Shown in pieces: positions 1 to 8,114 of a DNA stretch of 43,814 nt. Origin of the DNA: Deltaproteobacteria bacterium (GTDB taxonomy: Bacteria > Desulfobacterota > Binatia > UTPRO1). How positions within the stretch are numbered: position 1 is the stretch's first letter; every line of letters begins with the position of its first letter. The notes under the pieces were generated by a model. The model saw only the letters and a list, made by a program, of their open reading frames with translations, was not told the DNA's origin and searched no databases. Location of the stretch: NCBI GenBank assembly GCA_016200545.1, contig JACQEO010000025.1, positions 1 to 43,814 of the forward strand, written 5' to 3'. The translations under genes and the position numbers were made by a program.

Positions 1-102
1 CCACTCGAGGTAGTCCAGGCAGTCCGCATCGGTCGAGAACCAGGCCAAGAACTCGCCGGTGGATCTTGGGTAGCGCACGCTCGCCAGCGGGGCCGAGGTC
101 AC
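1..102 (-). CDS. IS1595-type transposase, N-terminal fragment
   Basis: The minus strand opens at a GTG (102) just after an in-frame TAA and runs off the left edge, giving 34 residues. The reading RYPRSTGEFLAWFSTDADC followed by LDYLEW matches the start of IS1595-family (ISXO2-like DDE) transposases, where it precedes a zinc-ribbon. The element must extend beyond position 1, so only its 5' end is visible. It begins 18 bp past the stop of a truncated hydrolase on the same strand, which suggests the IS end lies in or just beside that gene's last codons. The family call rests on recognition of a short N-terminus; neither terminal inverted repeat nor target duplication can be checked here. Confidence 0.6.
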   Translation of the reverse strand, partial: MTSAPLASVRYPRSTGEFLAWFSTDADCLDYLEW

Positions 103-120
103 CGCCTCATCTTACTCCGC

Positions 121-789
121 TTAGATGGATACCCCAACGTCGCGTAATGTTCGGTAGTAGTTGGCGCCGGTACCCGCGGTACCGGGAATGGAGTAGCAGC
201 GGACGTACTCCTGAATGACGGGCTCGGGCAACGGGTCGCGGCGGAACGTACGCAGGAAGTAGCGCAGCCATTCTTCTTCCCTGCCCCGGATCATCTGCTC
301 GGGCAGATCTCTCTGCTGTTGAAAGTGCTGATACCAGTAATGCCGGCTGTCGTCGGCACGGATGAGTTCCATCGCCTCGGCGTTGCCGTTCACATTGTTG
401 ATCACGGGCGAGTTCATCAGTACGAGACGGCGGACTCGCGGCGCCATCGCCAGCGCGATCTCCTGCGCAACCGGACCGCCCCAGTCGTGCCCGACCAGCT
501 GAAACTCCCTGACGCCCAGCGCATCGAGGACTGCGATCATGTCTGCGGCCAGCGCCTGCTTTTGATACGCGGCGCGGTCCCCGTCGCGGTTGCTATCGCC
601 CAATCCGCGCATGTCGGGCGCGATCACGTGCAGCCCGGTTTTGAGGCGCGCCGCCACACCGTTCCAGCAGTAGGAGCTCTCTGGCCAGCCGTGCAACATG
701 ACAACGGGCTGTCCGGCCGGATCGCCCCTCAGCCGATAGGCGAAACGTCCGCGTGACGTGTCGACGAATAGCGGGTCGGATGGGCTCAT
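121..789 (-). CDS. alpha/beta hydrolase (epoxide hydrolase/haloalkane dehalogenase type), C-terminally truncated
   Basis: The 222-residue product has the oxyanion motif HGWPES and the nucleophile elbow VGHDWGG, in which Asp is the nucleophile in epoxide hydrolases and fluoroacetate or haloalkane dehalogenases. These families usually run about 290-320 residues and place the catalytic His near the C-terminus. Here translation stops after YYRTLRDVGVSI, before the region that would hold the acid and the His, so the product is probably inactive. The IS1595-type transposase starts immediately beyond the stop, giving an obvious cause. I chose the ATG at 789 (MSPSDP); a longer start at 846 would overlap the 3' end of the upstream crotonase gene. 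The two genes probably formed one unit. Confidence 0.72.
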   Translation of the reverse strand: MSPSDPLFVDTSRGRFAYRLRGDPAGQPVVMLHGWPESSYCWNGVAARLKTGLHVIAPDMRGLGDSNRDGDRAAYQKQALAADMIAVLDALGVREFQLVGHDWGGPVAQEIALAMAPRVRRLVLMNSPVINNVNGNAEAMELIRADDSRHYWYQHFQQQRDLPEQMIRGREEEWLRYFLRTFRRDPLPEPVIQEYVRCYSIPGTAGTGANYYRTLRDVGVSI

Positions 790-811
790 GTCCCGACGAT
801 CGCGTTGCGGC

Positions 812-1510
812 TCATGCTCGCGCTCGAAAGGCGGCATAGTCGGCATCGATCGCTGCCCGGATGGCGCTCAACGTGTGCTCTCTGGCGCGCAGCTTGCTCG
901 CCGCGTGTGCGTCCATGTCCAACGCAGACAGCGCGACGGCGGTGCTGCGTGCAACGCCCTGCAGCTCCGAGGATTCGACCACCCGGTCAAGGAAGCCGGC
1001 CTCGACGGCGTTGTCAGGCGAGAAGGGCTCGGCAATCGTCACCGCCCTGTTGAAGTGCGCGGGCGTGAGCCGTTGCCGAAGGATCTCGATTGCGGCACGC
1101 GGCATCGTGAGCCCGATCGCAACCTCGTTCGCAGTGAGCTTGTAGGAGCCAGTCGCGCCCACTCGGTAATCGCCGGACAAGAGCAGGAATACGCCCATCG
1201 CCACCGCGTGACCGGTGCACGCGATCGCCACCGGCATGGGGAACGACAGGACTCGTTCCGCCAGCTCGAAGCCCGCCCGCACCATAACGATCGACTCGGA
1301 ACCGCCAGCCCTGAGCACCGGCAGATCGAACCCCGCGGAGAAGACCCCCTCCCTGCCGCTGAGCACGACGACCGCGCGATCCGCCGCGGCTTGATCGAGG
1401 GCAGCGTTGAGGTCTGTGAGCATTTGGAGCGACATCACATTCATCTTGCCGTCGTCCATGGTGATCGTGGCAATGGAGTCCTCGAGTCGATACGTGACAA
1501 GCGTCCTCAT
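812..1510 (-). CDS. enoyl-CoA hydratase/isomerase (crotonase) family protein
   Basis: The 232-residue product opens with VTYRLEDSIATITMDDGKMN and carries SGREGVFSAGFDL, the first oxyanion-hole strand of crotonases. A second motif, CTGHAVAMGVFLLLSGDYRV, is the usual second oxyanion loop. It resembles short crotonases often annotated as enoyl-CoA hydratase. The Glu pair of true hydratases is not clear, so the exact reaction (hydration, isomerisation or thioester hydrolysis) is open. It starts at an ATG downstream of a 308-bp intergenic region and is followed after 22 bp by the truncated hydrolase. The pair may have served a small degradative pathway now broken by the IS. Confidence 0.8.
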   Translation of the reverse strand: MRTLVTYRLEDSIATITMDDGKMNVMSLQMLTDLNAALDQAAADRAVVVLSGREGVFSAGFDLPVLRAGGSESIVMVRAGFELAERVLSFPMPVAIACTGHAVAMGVFLLLSGDYRVGATGSYKLTANEVAIGLTMPRAAIEILRQRLTPAHFNRAVTIAEPFSPDNAVEAGFLDRVVESSELQGVARSTAVALSALDMDAHAASKLRAREHTLSAIRAAIDADYAAFRARA

Positions 1511-1608
1511 GACCGCTCTCCTTCCTTCTCACCGTGACCGCCGGCATCGGAGCCCGCGGCCGGCTCGGGCTCGTCTTTCGCCGAGACGGGTACTCTAATC
1601 AGATCAAC

Positions 1609-1632
1609 GTTCCGGAATCAAGTTCCGATTCA
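1609..1632. promoter_or_regulatory. operator-like repeat in the divergent crotonase/merR intergenic region
   Basis: A perfect 8-bp palindrome TTCCGGAA (1610-1617) is followed by a second GTTCCG half, so GTTCCGGAATCAA and GTTCCGATTCAA form a tandem imperfect repeat and CGGAA/TTCCG (1613-1617, 1623-1627) an inverted repeat. It lies about 100 bp upstream of the minus-strand crotonase start and about 190 bp before merR. Regulator binding is inferred only. The rest of 1511-1780 shows no convincing gene. Confidence 0.3.
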
Positions 1633-1780
1633 ACCAATTCGCCTCTCCGACGGCGGACTTCTCGTAAGCCGAGTGCGTCGGGGAGACTGATGGGAAGGGC
1701 CGTAGAGCACGTCAGGGCAGCCGGAACACCCGCTGAAAATGCCGTAGCGCGCGCTTGCTCCCGCGCGCCGAAAGCCCGAA

Positions 1781-1820
1781 TTGCATTGTATGAGTAAACA
1801 CTCTAAGTATTCCGACTCAT
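1781..1820 (+). promoter_or_regulatory. putative merR promoter with inverted repeat over the start codon
   Basis: TTGCAT (1781-1786) and TAAGTA (1804-1809) are separated by 17 bp and resemble -35/-10 boxes. The predicted transcript start falls within a few bases of the merR ATG at 1819, and no Shine-Dalgarno sequence is visible, so the transcript may be leaderless. An inverted repeat ATGAGT (1790-1795)/ACTCAT (1815-1820) brackets the -10 box and overlaps the ATG, a good place for autorepression. All of this is by inspection. Confidence 0.35.
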
Positions 1821-2577
1821 GACGTACTCCCTCGTCGAGCTAGTTCGGCTCTCGAGCGTCCCCGTCGACACCATCCGCTTCTACCAATCAATCCGCCTGC
1901 TCCCGAGCCCGGGACGCGACGGCCGGAACGCCGTCTACGAAGACGTCCACCTCGACCGGCTGCGCCTGATTCGCTCGATGGCGGCACGCGGGTTGTCACT
2001 CAAGGTGATCGGCATGCTGCTCGCCAAAGGTGAACGCACCGACTCCGATCGCGCCCTCCTCACCGCCATCGAAGAGGAAGCGGCGGAGCCGACGTACGGA
2101 CGTGAGGAGATGGCGGCGCGACTCGGCATCCCGCACGCGCTGCTCGCATCGATGGAGAACGCCGGCTTGACGGAGGCGGTGCAGCAACCCGATGGCGCGA
2201 CCCGCTACAGCGAAGCGGACCTCCGCGTCGCGCGCGGCGCGCTCAAGATCCTCGGCTACGGCTTCCCTCTCACCCGGCTGCTCACCCTCGCCATCCGCCA
2301 CGACCGCGCCGCCCGCAAAACCGTCGACGAAGCGATCGCGCTCTTCGATCGCTACGTGCGCAAGCGCGGGCGCGACGGCGTCGAGGGCGACCCGGATGCG
2401 ATCGCGCGTGCCTTCAAGGAGATCTTGCCGATCGTCACCGGCCTCGTCGCCCATCACTTCCAACGCATGCTGGTCAGCCGGGCGCTCAAACGTTTGAAGA
2501 AGAGCGGCCAGCGCGAGCCGTTGAAGATCGCGCTCAAGGTTGCCTCCGAGACTCGTCTCGGCGTGCGATGGCACTGA
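1819..2577 (+). CDS. MerR-type transcriptional regulator with two HTH domains
   Basis: The 252-residue protein begins with a typical MerR winged helix: SLVELVRLSSVPVDTIRFYQ, then a wing and YEDVHLDRLRLIRSMAARGL (residues about 3-65). A second, similar unit follows at about 93-160: EEMAARLGIPHALLASMENA, then DGATRYSEADLRVARGALKI and LGYGFPLTRLL. Ordinary MerR proteins have one HTH and an effector domain. The C-terminal remainder is helical and unassigned; no cysteine cluster for a metal is visible. The stop overlaps the start of the menG/ubiE-type methyltransferase by 10 bp, so regulator and menaquinone operon are likely cotranscribed. The effector is unknown. Confidence 0.85.
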   Translation: MTYSLVELVRLSSVPVDTIRFYQSIRLLPSPGRDGRNAVYEDVHLDRLRLIRSMAARGLSLKVIGMLLAKGERTDSDRALLTAIEEEAAEPTYGREEMAARLGIPHALLASMENAGLTEAVQQPDGATRYSEADLRVARGALKILGYGFPLTRLLTLAIRHDRAARKTVDEAIALFDRYVRKRGRDGVEGDPDAIARAFKEILPIVTGLVAHHFQRMLVSRALKRLKKSGQREPLKIALKVASETRLGVRWH

Positions 2578-3323
2578 GCCCCATGAAGTCGGCCGCCGGC
2601 GCGACGCGCGGCGCCCGCGACGTGTTGCCGGCCGGTGCCGCCAAGCGCGCCGCGGTCACCGCGATGTTCGACCGTATCGCGCCCCGCTACGATCTCATGA
2701 ACCGGCTCATGACGTGGGGAGCCGACCGCGGCTGGCGACGTCGCGCGATCGCGGCGCTGCATCTGCAGAGCGGCGCACACGTGCTCGACATCGGCTGCGG
2801 CTCCGGAGACCTCGCCGAAGAAGCGGCACGGACCGGGGCTCGCGTCGTCGCGCTCGATCTCTCCGCGGGGATGCTGCGCTGCGCCGGCGCCCGCCGCCTA
2901 CCCTGCGTCCTGGTGCGCGGCGACGCGCTGCGATTGCCGCTCGCGGACGCGCGCGTCGACGCCGTGGTCTCCGGCTTCGCGCTCCGTAACTTCACCGATC
3001 TGGCGGCGGCGTTCGGCGAGTGCGCCCGCGTGCTCCGGCGCGGCGGCCGGATTGCGCTGCTCGAGGTCGATCGACCGCGCAGCGCGCTCCTCCGCGCCGG
3101 GCACGCGCTCTACTTTCACCGTCTAGTCCCGCTGCTCGGGGCGCTCCTCGCCGACGGCGCCGCCTATCGATACCTACCGGCGTCGACGGCCTACCTTCCC
3201 GGCGACAACACGCTCGCCGCGATGCTGGTCGAGGCCGGGTTCGAAAATGTCGTCAAGGAGCGGCTGCTCGCCGGCGCGGCGCAGCTCATCACGGCGCGAC
3301 GCGGAGCGCAGGCGCATGCGTGA
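2568..3323 (+). CDS. menG: demethylmenaquinone methyltransferase (MenG/UbiE family)
   Basis: This class I SAM-dependent methyltransferase would carry out the last menaquinone step, C-methylation of demethylmenaquinone. It shows the UbiE signature FDRIAPRYDLMNRLMTWG near residues 34-51, the SAM-binding loop VLDIGCGSGDLAEEA (about 72-86), and GFALRNFTDLAAAFGECARV. The C-terminal PGDNTLAAMLVEAGF region is also typical. Length is 251 aa. The start at 2568 lies inside the merR 3' end; an alternative ATG at 2583 is equally possible since neither has a clear ribosome site. Its stop overlaps the menF start, so it heads a tightly coupled men operon. With a complete men set beside it, menaquinone rather than ubiquinone is the expected substrate. 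Confidence 0.9.
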   Translation: MALSPMKSAAGATRGARDVLPAGAAKRAAVTAMFDRIAPRYDLMNRLMTWGADRGWRRRAIAALHLQSGAHVLDIGCGSGDLAEEAARTGARVVALDLSAGMLRCAGARRLPCVLVRGDALRLPLADARVDAVVSGFALRNFTDLAAAFGECARVLRRGGRIALLEVDRPRSALLRAGHALYFHRLVPLLGALLADGAAYRYLPASTAYLPGDNTLAAMLVEAGFENVVKERLLAGAAQLITARRGAQAHA

Positions 3324-4644
3324 AGCCGGCGCGCTGCACGGCGATACCATGGCAATCGCCGACCCAGGCGACCTCCTGGCGATCGCCGCCGGCTGCCGTG
3401 ACGTCGCGCTCTTCTATTGGGAGCACCCCGCGCGCGACGTCGCGATTCTCGGTCTCGGTGCGGTGCGCGAGCTGCGCGCCAGCGGTGCCGATCGCTTCGT
3501 CGCGCTCTCCGCCGCGGCGACCACCCTGCTCGCCTCGATCACCGGCGCCAGCGGACCCTGCGACCGCCGACGCGTGCTCGGCGGTTTCGGCTTCGCGGAC
3601 GCCGATACCGGCGTCGACGAATGGCGTGAGTTCCCCGCCGCCCGCCTCGTTCTGCCGCGGCTGCTGTGGGTCCGCGACGGGGGCCGCGCGACGCTCACGC
3701 GCATGTGGGAGGCAGAGCGTGCGCACGAATGCGACGCCCTGCTGACGCGCGCCACGGCCGACGAGCGTCCCGTGGACATCGATGACGCGTTCGCGACGAC
3801 CGATGCGAAGCTCGTGCCCGCAACCCACACCGGCGCGTCGTGGCGCGCGCGCGTCGACGCCGCCCGATCGCTGATCGTTCGCGGCGAGGCTCGTAAGGTG
3901 GTGCTCGCCTGTCGGCGCGAGCTCGTCGCGTCACAGGCGATCGATCCGGCGCAGGTTGTCGCCCGCGCGCGCGCGACGCGTCCCGCGTGTCGCACGTTCT
4001 GGGTGCGCCACGGCCGGACGAGCTTCGTCGGCTCGACACCGGAGCTCCTCGTGCGCCGGAGCGGCGACCTCGTCGAGGCGTCCGCCCTCGCCGGCTCGGC
4101 ACGCCGCGGCACCGATCCCGTCGAGGACCGTGGGCTCGGCACTGGACTCCTCTGCTGCCCGAAGAACGCGCGCGAGCACGATCTCGTCCGCACCGCGATC
4201 ACCGCCGCGTTGGCCGACAGCGTGCGCCAAGTGACGATGCCGGCGCGTCCCGAGCTGTTGTCCCTGCCGGAGGCGCATCATCTCCACACACCGGTGCGCG
4301 GTCGCGTGCTCGGTTCGCGCACCGTGCTCGACCTCGCCGGCGCGCTGCATCCGACGCCGGCCGTGTGCGGCGTACCGCGCCAAGCGGCGTGCGACCTGAT
4401 CGCACGCGACGAGCCCGATCGCGGGTGGTACGCGGGTGTGATCGGTTGGATGGACGGTCGCGGCGACGGCGAGCTCGCGGTTGCGCTCCGCTCGGCGCTC
4501 ATCGAAGACCGCCACGTGACGCTGTGGGCGGGCGCGGGAATCGTCGACGGCTCCGACGCCGACAGCGAGCTCGCCGAGGTCGAGGCGAAGATGACCGCGC
4601 TCTTCCGCCATCTCGCCGGGCGGATCGACGAGCGTGCCGCCTAA
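3316..4644 (+). CDS. menF: isochorismate synthase MenF
   Basis: The product, about 442 aa, converts chorismate to isochorismate, the first committed menaquinone step. The C-terminal chorismate-binding domain is clear: FVGSTPELLVRR, ASALAGSARRGTDPVEDR, a short EHDLVR motif, LHPTPAVCGVPRQAA and GWYAGVIGWMDGRGDGELAV. The last block, LWAGAGIVDGSDADSELAEV, is the Mg/chorismate signature with acidic residues. The N-terminal third is less conserved. I chose the ATG at 3316, which has GGAG upstream and overlaps the menG stop, over a much earlier in-frame start at 3247 inside menG. Its stop overlaps the menD start, implying translational coupling. Confidence 0.92.
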   Translation: MREAGALHGDTMAIADPGDLLAIAAGCRDVALFYWEHPARDVAILGLGAVRELRASGADRFVALSAAATTLLASITGASGPCDRRRVLGGFGFADADTGVDEWREFPAARLVLPRLLWVRDGGRATLTRMWEAERAHECDALLTRATADERPVDIDDAFATTDAKLVPATHTGASWRARVDAARSLIVRGEARKVVLACRRELVASQAIDPAQVVARARATRPACRTFWVRHGRTSFVGSTPELLVRRSGDLVEASALAGSARRGTDPVEDRGLGTGLLCCPKNAREHDLVRTAITAALADSVRQVTMPARPELLSLPEAHHLHTPVRGRVLGSRTVLDLAGALHPTPAVCGVPRQAACDLIARDEPDRGWYAGVIGWMDGRGDGELAVALRSALIEDRHVTLWAGAGIVDGSDADSELAEVEAKMTALFRHLAGRIDERAA

Positions 4645-6406
4645 TCGCAACACGCGCGCGATGCGCGCCCTCGCCGAAGAGCTGGCGCGCGCCGGCGTCA
4701 CCGACGCCTGCATCTCGCCGGGGTCGCGCTCGACGGCGCTGGTGCTCGCCGTGGCGCGCAGCGCCGGGATCCGTCCCTGGGTGATCGTCGACGAGCGCAG
4801 CGCCGCGTTCTTCGCGCTCGGCCTGGCTTGCGAGACGCGCCGGCCGGTGGCGTTACTCTGTACGTCGGGAACGGCGGCGGCGAACTACCTTCCCGCCGTC
4901 GTCGAGGCGTCCCTGTCACGCGTTCCGTTGATCGTCCTCACCGCCGACCGTCCGCCCGAACTGCGCGACGTCGGCGCGGCGCAGACAATCGACCAGGTGC
5001 GGCTCTACGGAAGCCATGTCCACTGGAGCGTCGACGCGGCGACGCCGGCTGACGTCGACCTCGACGCCTACTTTCGGACCCTCGGCTGCCGCGCGGCGGC
5101 GATCGCCCGCGAATCGGCGGGCCCGGTGCACGTCAATCTGCCGATGCGCGAACCGCTCGTGGACGTGCGCGAAGAATTGGACGCCGACGCGACATCAACG
5201 GACGACGGCGCGGACACGCCGCCACGAGCGCGGACCATCGTGCACGCCGCCGACACCGTGCCGCCCGCCACCGTGCTGCGCGCGCTCGCGGCCGAGCTCG
5301 GCGACTGCGACCGCGGCCTGATCGTCTGCGGGCCCGGGACGGTGGCGGATGGCGGCGCCGAGGAGATCACGCGGCTCGCTGCGCGTCGCGGCTGGCCGAT
5401 TCTCGCCGATCCGCTCTCGGGTCTGCGCTTCGGTGGCCACGACCGCACCCACATCGTGGACGCATACGACGTGCTCCTTCGCGACGGCGACTTCTGCCGC
5501 ACCCACGCGCCCGCCGTCGTCGTGCAACTCGGCATGCCGGCGGTCTCCGCCGCGCTCGGGCGTTTCCTCGCCACCGCACGCGGACGGCACCTCCTCGTGG
5601 CGCCGCCGGCGACGTGGCCCGATCCACTGCATCGCGCCACCGACATCGTGCGCGCCGCGCCCGGCGCCTGCTGCGCCGCGCTCGCCGATCGCATCGCGGA
5701 CGCCACCGCCGCGTCGCCCTGGCTCGCGGCATGGACCAACGCGAGTCGCCGTGCCCGCATCGCCCTCGACCGGCAGCTCGCCGACGAGGGCTTGACCTTC
5801 GAGGGCGCCATCCTGGCGCGCCTGCACGCGCTCCTGCCGTCGGGGACGGCACTGCACGTCGGCAACAGCCTGCCGGTGCGCGCGCTCGACACCTTCGTCG
5901 GCGGCTCGCCGACGGCGCTCGACGTCTACTGCAACCGCGGCGCGAACGGCATCGACGGCGTGACCTCCACCGCGCTCGGCACCGCCGCCGGGCGCGACGC
6001 GCCGACGGTCCTCGTCGTCGGCGACGTGAGCTTCCTCCACGACCTGGGCGCGCTCCAGATCGCCGCCCGCCACCGCCTGAGCCTGCTGGTCGTCGTCGTC
6101 AACAACGACGGCGGCGGCATCTTCTCCTTCCTGCCGCAGGCCGCACTCGGCGATACCTTCGAGACCTTTTTCGCAACGCCGCACGGACTCGGGCTCGCGG
6201 GCGCGGTCACGATGTGCGGCGGGCGACACCGCGTCGTGCGCGCACCGTCCGAGCTCGCCGCGGCAGTGACGGACTGGCGGCAGAATCCCGGCCTGCACGT
6301 CGTCGAGGTACGTCTCGAGCGCGCCCACGCACTCGCGGTCCACACTCGTCTCCTCGATGCCGCGCTCACGACGGTCCGCCATGCGCCCGCGACGGTCCTC
6401 GCATGA
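4634..6406 (+). CDS. menD: 2-succinyl-5-enolpyruvyl-6-hydroxy-3-cyclohexene-1-carboxylate synthase MenD
   Basis: MenD joins isochorismate and 2-oxoglutarate using thiamine diphosphate and Mg. The N-terminal pyrimidine-binding domain carries ISPGSRSTALVLAVA (about 27-41), then LLCTSGTAAANYLPAVVEA. The C-terminal ThDP domain shows VVGDVSFLHDLGALQIA (about 461-477) and the pyrophosphate/Mg loop NNDGGGIFSFLPQ (about 489-501), both diagnostic of MenD. The length of 590 aa is normal. The GTG start at 4634 overlaps the menF stop; an in-frame ATG at 4661 is the alternative but would trim the conserved N-terminal helix. The 3' end overlaps menH as ATGA. Confidence 0.95.
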   Translation: MPPNRNTRAMRALAEELARAGVTDACISPGSRSTALVLAVARSAGIRPWVIVDERSAAFFALGLACETRRPVALLCTSGTAAANYLPAVVEASLSRVPLIVLTADRPPELRDVGAAQTIDQVRLYGSHVHWSVDAATPADVDLDAYFRTLGCRAAAIARESAGPVHVNLPMREPLVDVREELDADATSTDDGADTPPRARTIVHAADTVPPATVLRALAAELGDCDRGLIVCGPGTVADGGAEEITRLAARRGWPILADPLSGLRFGGHDRTHIVDAYDVLLRDGDFCRTHAPAVVVQLGMPAVSAALGRFLATARGRHLLVAPPATWPDPLHRATDIVRAAPGACCAALADRIADATAASPWLAAWTNASRRARIALDRQLADEGLTFEGAILARLHALLPSGTALHVGNSLPVRALDTFVGGSPTALDVYCNRGANGIDGVTSTALGTAAGRDAPTVLVVGDVSFLHDLGALQIAARHRLSLLVVVVNNDGGGIFSFLPQAALGDTFETFFATPHGLGLAGAVTMCGGRHRVVRAPSELAAAVTDWRQNPGLHVVEVRLERAHALAVHTRLLDAALTTVRHAPATVLA

Positions 6407-7311
6407 AACGTCTGGTCGACGTTCGCGACGGCGTGCTCGCGCTCCGCGACGAGCAGCCCCGACACCGCCCCGCGCGGGTTGGTGGACGGAGCGGCGGCGA
6501 GCCCACGTGCGTCGTCCTACTCCACGGCTTCACCGGCAGCGCCGCGAGCTGGAACGACCTCAGCACCGCGCTCCGCCGCACGCGACGCGTGATCGCGGTC
6601 GATCTGCCCGGCCACGGCGCGACCCGCATGCACGCCGGCTTCGACTGGTCGCTCGCCGGCACGGCCGCGGCGATCCGCGCCGCGCTCGACGCGCTCGACG
6701 TCGCGCGCTACGCGCTCGTCGGCTACTCGATGGGCGGACGCCTCGCCCTGCAACTCGCGCTCGGCGCCCCGGATCGTGTCGCATCGCTGATCCTGGAGAG
6801 CGCGTCGGCGGGGCTCGCCACGGCGACGGAGCGGGCACAGCGGCGGCACGCCGACGAGGCGCTCGCGACGGCGCTCGAGTCCCGCGGCATCGCGGCGTTT
6901 GTCGCCCGCTGGGAGGCGCTGCCGCTCTTTCGCTCGCTCGCAAGCGTGCCGGAGCACCGCCGCCTGGCGCTCCGGCGGCAACGGCTCGCCTGCTCTCCCC
7001 ACGGTCTCGCCGCGAGCCTACGCGGCATGGGCACGGGTGCGCAGCCGTGGCTCCGCGCCCGCGTCGGCGAGCTCACGATGCCGGTGTTGCTCGTCGCCGG
7101 AAGTCTCGACCACAAGTTCGTGTGCGTCGCGCGTGCGCTCGCGCGTCGCATTCCGAACGCGCGTCTGGAGCTCGTCGACGCGGCCGGGCACCTGCCGCAC
7201 TTCGAGCAGCCACGGCGCTTCCATGCACTCGTGCGCGCGTTTCTCGACGCGTCCACGCGCGCGCACTGGACCACGCAGAAGGAGAACCTGCATGCCTATC
7301 GCATGGCGTAA
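6403..7311 (+). CDS. menH: 2-succinyl-6-hydroxy-2,4-cyclohexadiene-1-carboxylate synthase MenH
   Basis: This 302-residue alpha/beta hydrolase-fold protein would eliminate pyruvate from the MenD product. Visible features are the oxyanion motif [12 protein letters not shown], the nucleophile elbow [16 protein letters not shown] (Ser near 109), a late Asp in AGSLDHKF (about 237) and the catalytic His in [12 protein letters not shown]. The GFTGS and SMGGR motifs fit MenH better than generic lipases, and the gene order menD-menH-menB supports the call. It starts with the ATGA overlap at the menD stop. It ends 20 bp inside the next gene, and the menB ribosome site AAGGAG lies within its last codons. 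Confidence 0.9.
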   Translation: MKRLVDVRDGVLALRDEQPRHRPARVGGRSGGEPTCVVLLHGFTGSAASWNDLSTALRRTRRVIAVDLPGHGATRMHAGFDWSLAGTAAAIRAALDALDVARYALVGYSMGGRLALQLALGAPDRVASLILESASAGLATATERAQRRHADEALATALESRGIAAFVARWEALPLFRSLASVPEHRRLALRRQRLACSPHGLAASLRGMGTGAQPWLRARVGELTMPVLLVAGSLDHKFVCVARALARRIPNARLELVDAAGHLPHFEQPRRFHALVRAFLDASTRAHWTTQKENLHAYRMA

Positions 7312-8110
7312 GATTCGCGACTACGAGGACATCACCTACCAGCACGCCGACGGCATCGGCCGCATCGCCATCAATCGCCCGCAGGTGCGGAACGCCTTCC
7401 GCCCGCAGACGGTGATCGAGCTGATCGACGCCTTCACCCGCGCCCGCGAGGACGCCGCGATCGGGGCGGTCATCTTGACCGGCGAAGGCGACCAGGCGTT
7501 CTGCAGCGGCGGCGATCAACGCGTGCGCGGCGAGCAGGGCTACGTCGGCGGCGACGGCGTGCCGCGCCTGAACGTGCTGGATCTCCAGAAGCTGATCCGC
7601 AGCCTACCGAAGCCGGTGGTGGCGATGGTCGCGGGCTACGCGATCGGCGGCGGCCACGTCCTGCACCTCGTGTGTGATCTCACGATCGCGGCCGACAACG
7701 CCGTCTTCGGACAGACGGGGCCACGCGTGGGAAGCTTCGATGGTGGCTTCGGCGCCGCCTACCTGGCGCGACTCGTCGGCCCGAAGAAAGCCCGTGAGAT
7801 CTGGTTCCTCTGCCGCAAATACGATGCTCGCCAAGCGCTCACCATGGGTCTGGTGAACGAGGTGGTGCCACTTGCCGACCTCGAGACGACGACGGTGCAA
7901 TGGTGTCGCGAGATGCTGGCGATGAGCCCGCTGGCGCTGCGCTGCCTGAAGGCCGCCTTCAACGCCGAGACCGACGGCATGGCCGGCATCCAAGAGCTCG
8001 CCGGCAACGCGACCTTGCTGTTCTACATGACGGAAGAGGCGCAGGAGGGACGGAACGCGTTCAACGAGCGGCGCACGCCGGACTTCTCGCGCTTTCCCCG
8101 TCTGCCCTGA
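7292..8110 (+). CDS. menB: 1,4-dihydroxy-2-naphthoyl-CoA synthase MenB
   Basis: MenB closes the second ring of the naphthoquinone (Dieckmann-type condensation of o-succinylbenzoyl-CoA). The 272-residue protein has the family hallmarks [12 protein letters not shown] (about 69-80), [20 protein letters not shown], the oxyanion loop [20 protein letters not shown], and [20 protein letters not shown] with the active-site Asp. The C-terminal run [20 protein letters not shown] is nearly invariant in MenB. I placed the start at the ATG preceded by AAGGAG (7279-7284); the upstream in-frame extension is only menH read in another frame. It overlaps menH by 20 bp. Confidence 0.96.
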   Translation: MPIAWRKIRDYEDITYQHADGIGRIAINRPQVRNAFRPQTVIELIDAFTRAREDAAIGAVILTGEGDQAFCSGGDQRVRGEQGYVGGDGVPRLNVLDLQKLIRSLPKPVVAMVAGYAIGGGHVLHLVCDLTIAADNAVFGQTGPRVGSFDGGFGAAYLARLVGPKKAREIWFLCRKYDARQALTMGLVNEVVPLADLETTTVQWCREMLAMSPLALRCLKAAFNAETDGMAGIQELAGNATLLFYMTEEAQEGRNAFNERRTPDFSRFPRLP

Positions 8111-8114
8111 GGCG

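Noticed and set aside
5195..6382. 395-aa minus-strand frame opposite menD
   Set aside because: Shadow of GC-rich codon usage; menD is fully supported by motifs on the plus strand.
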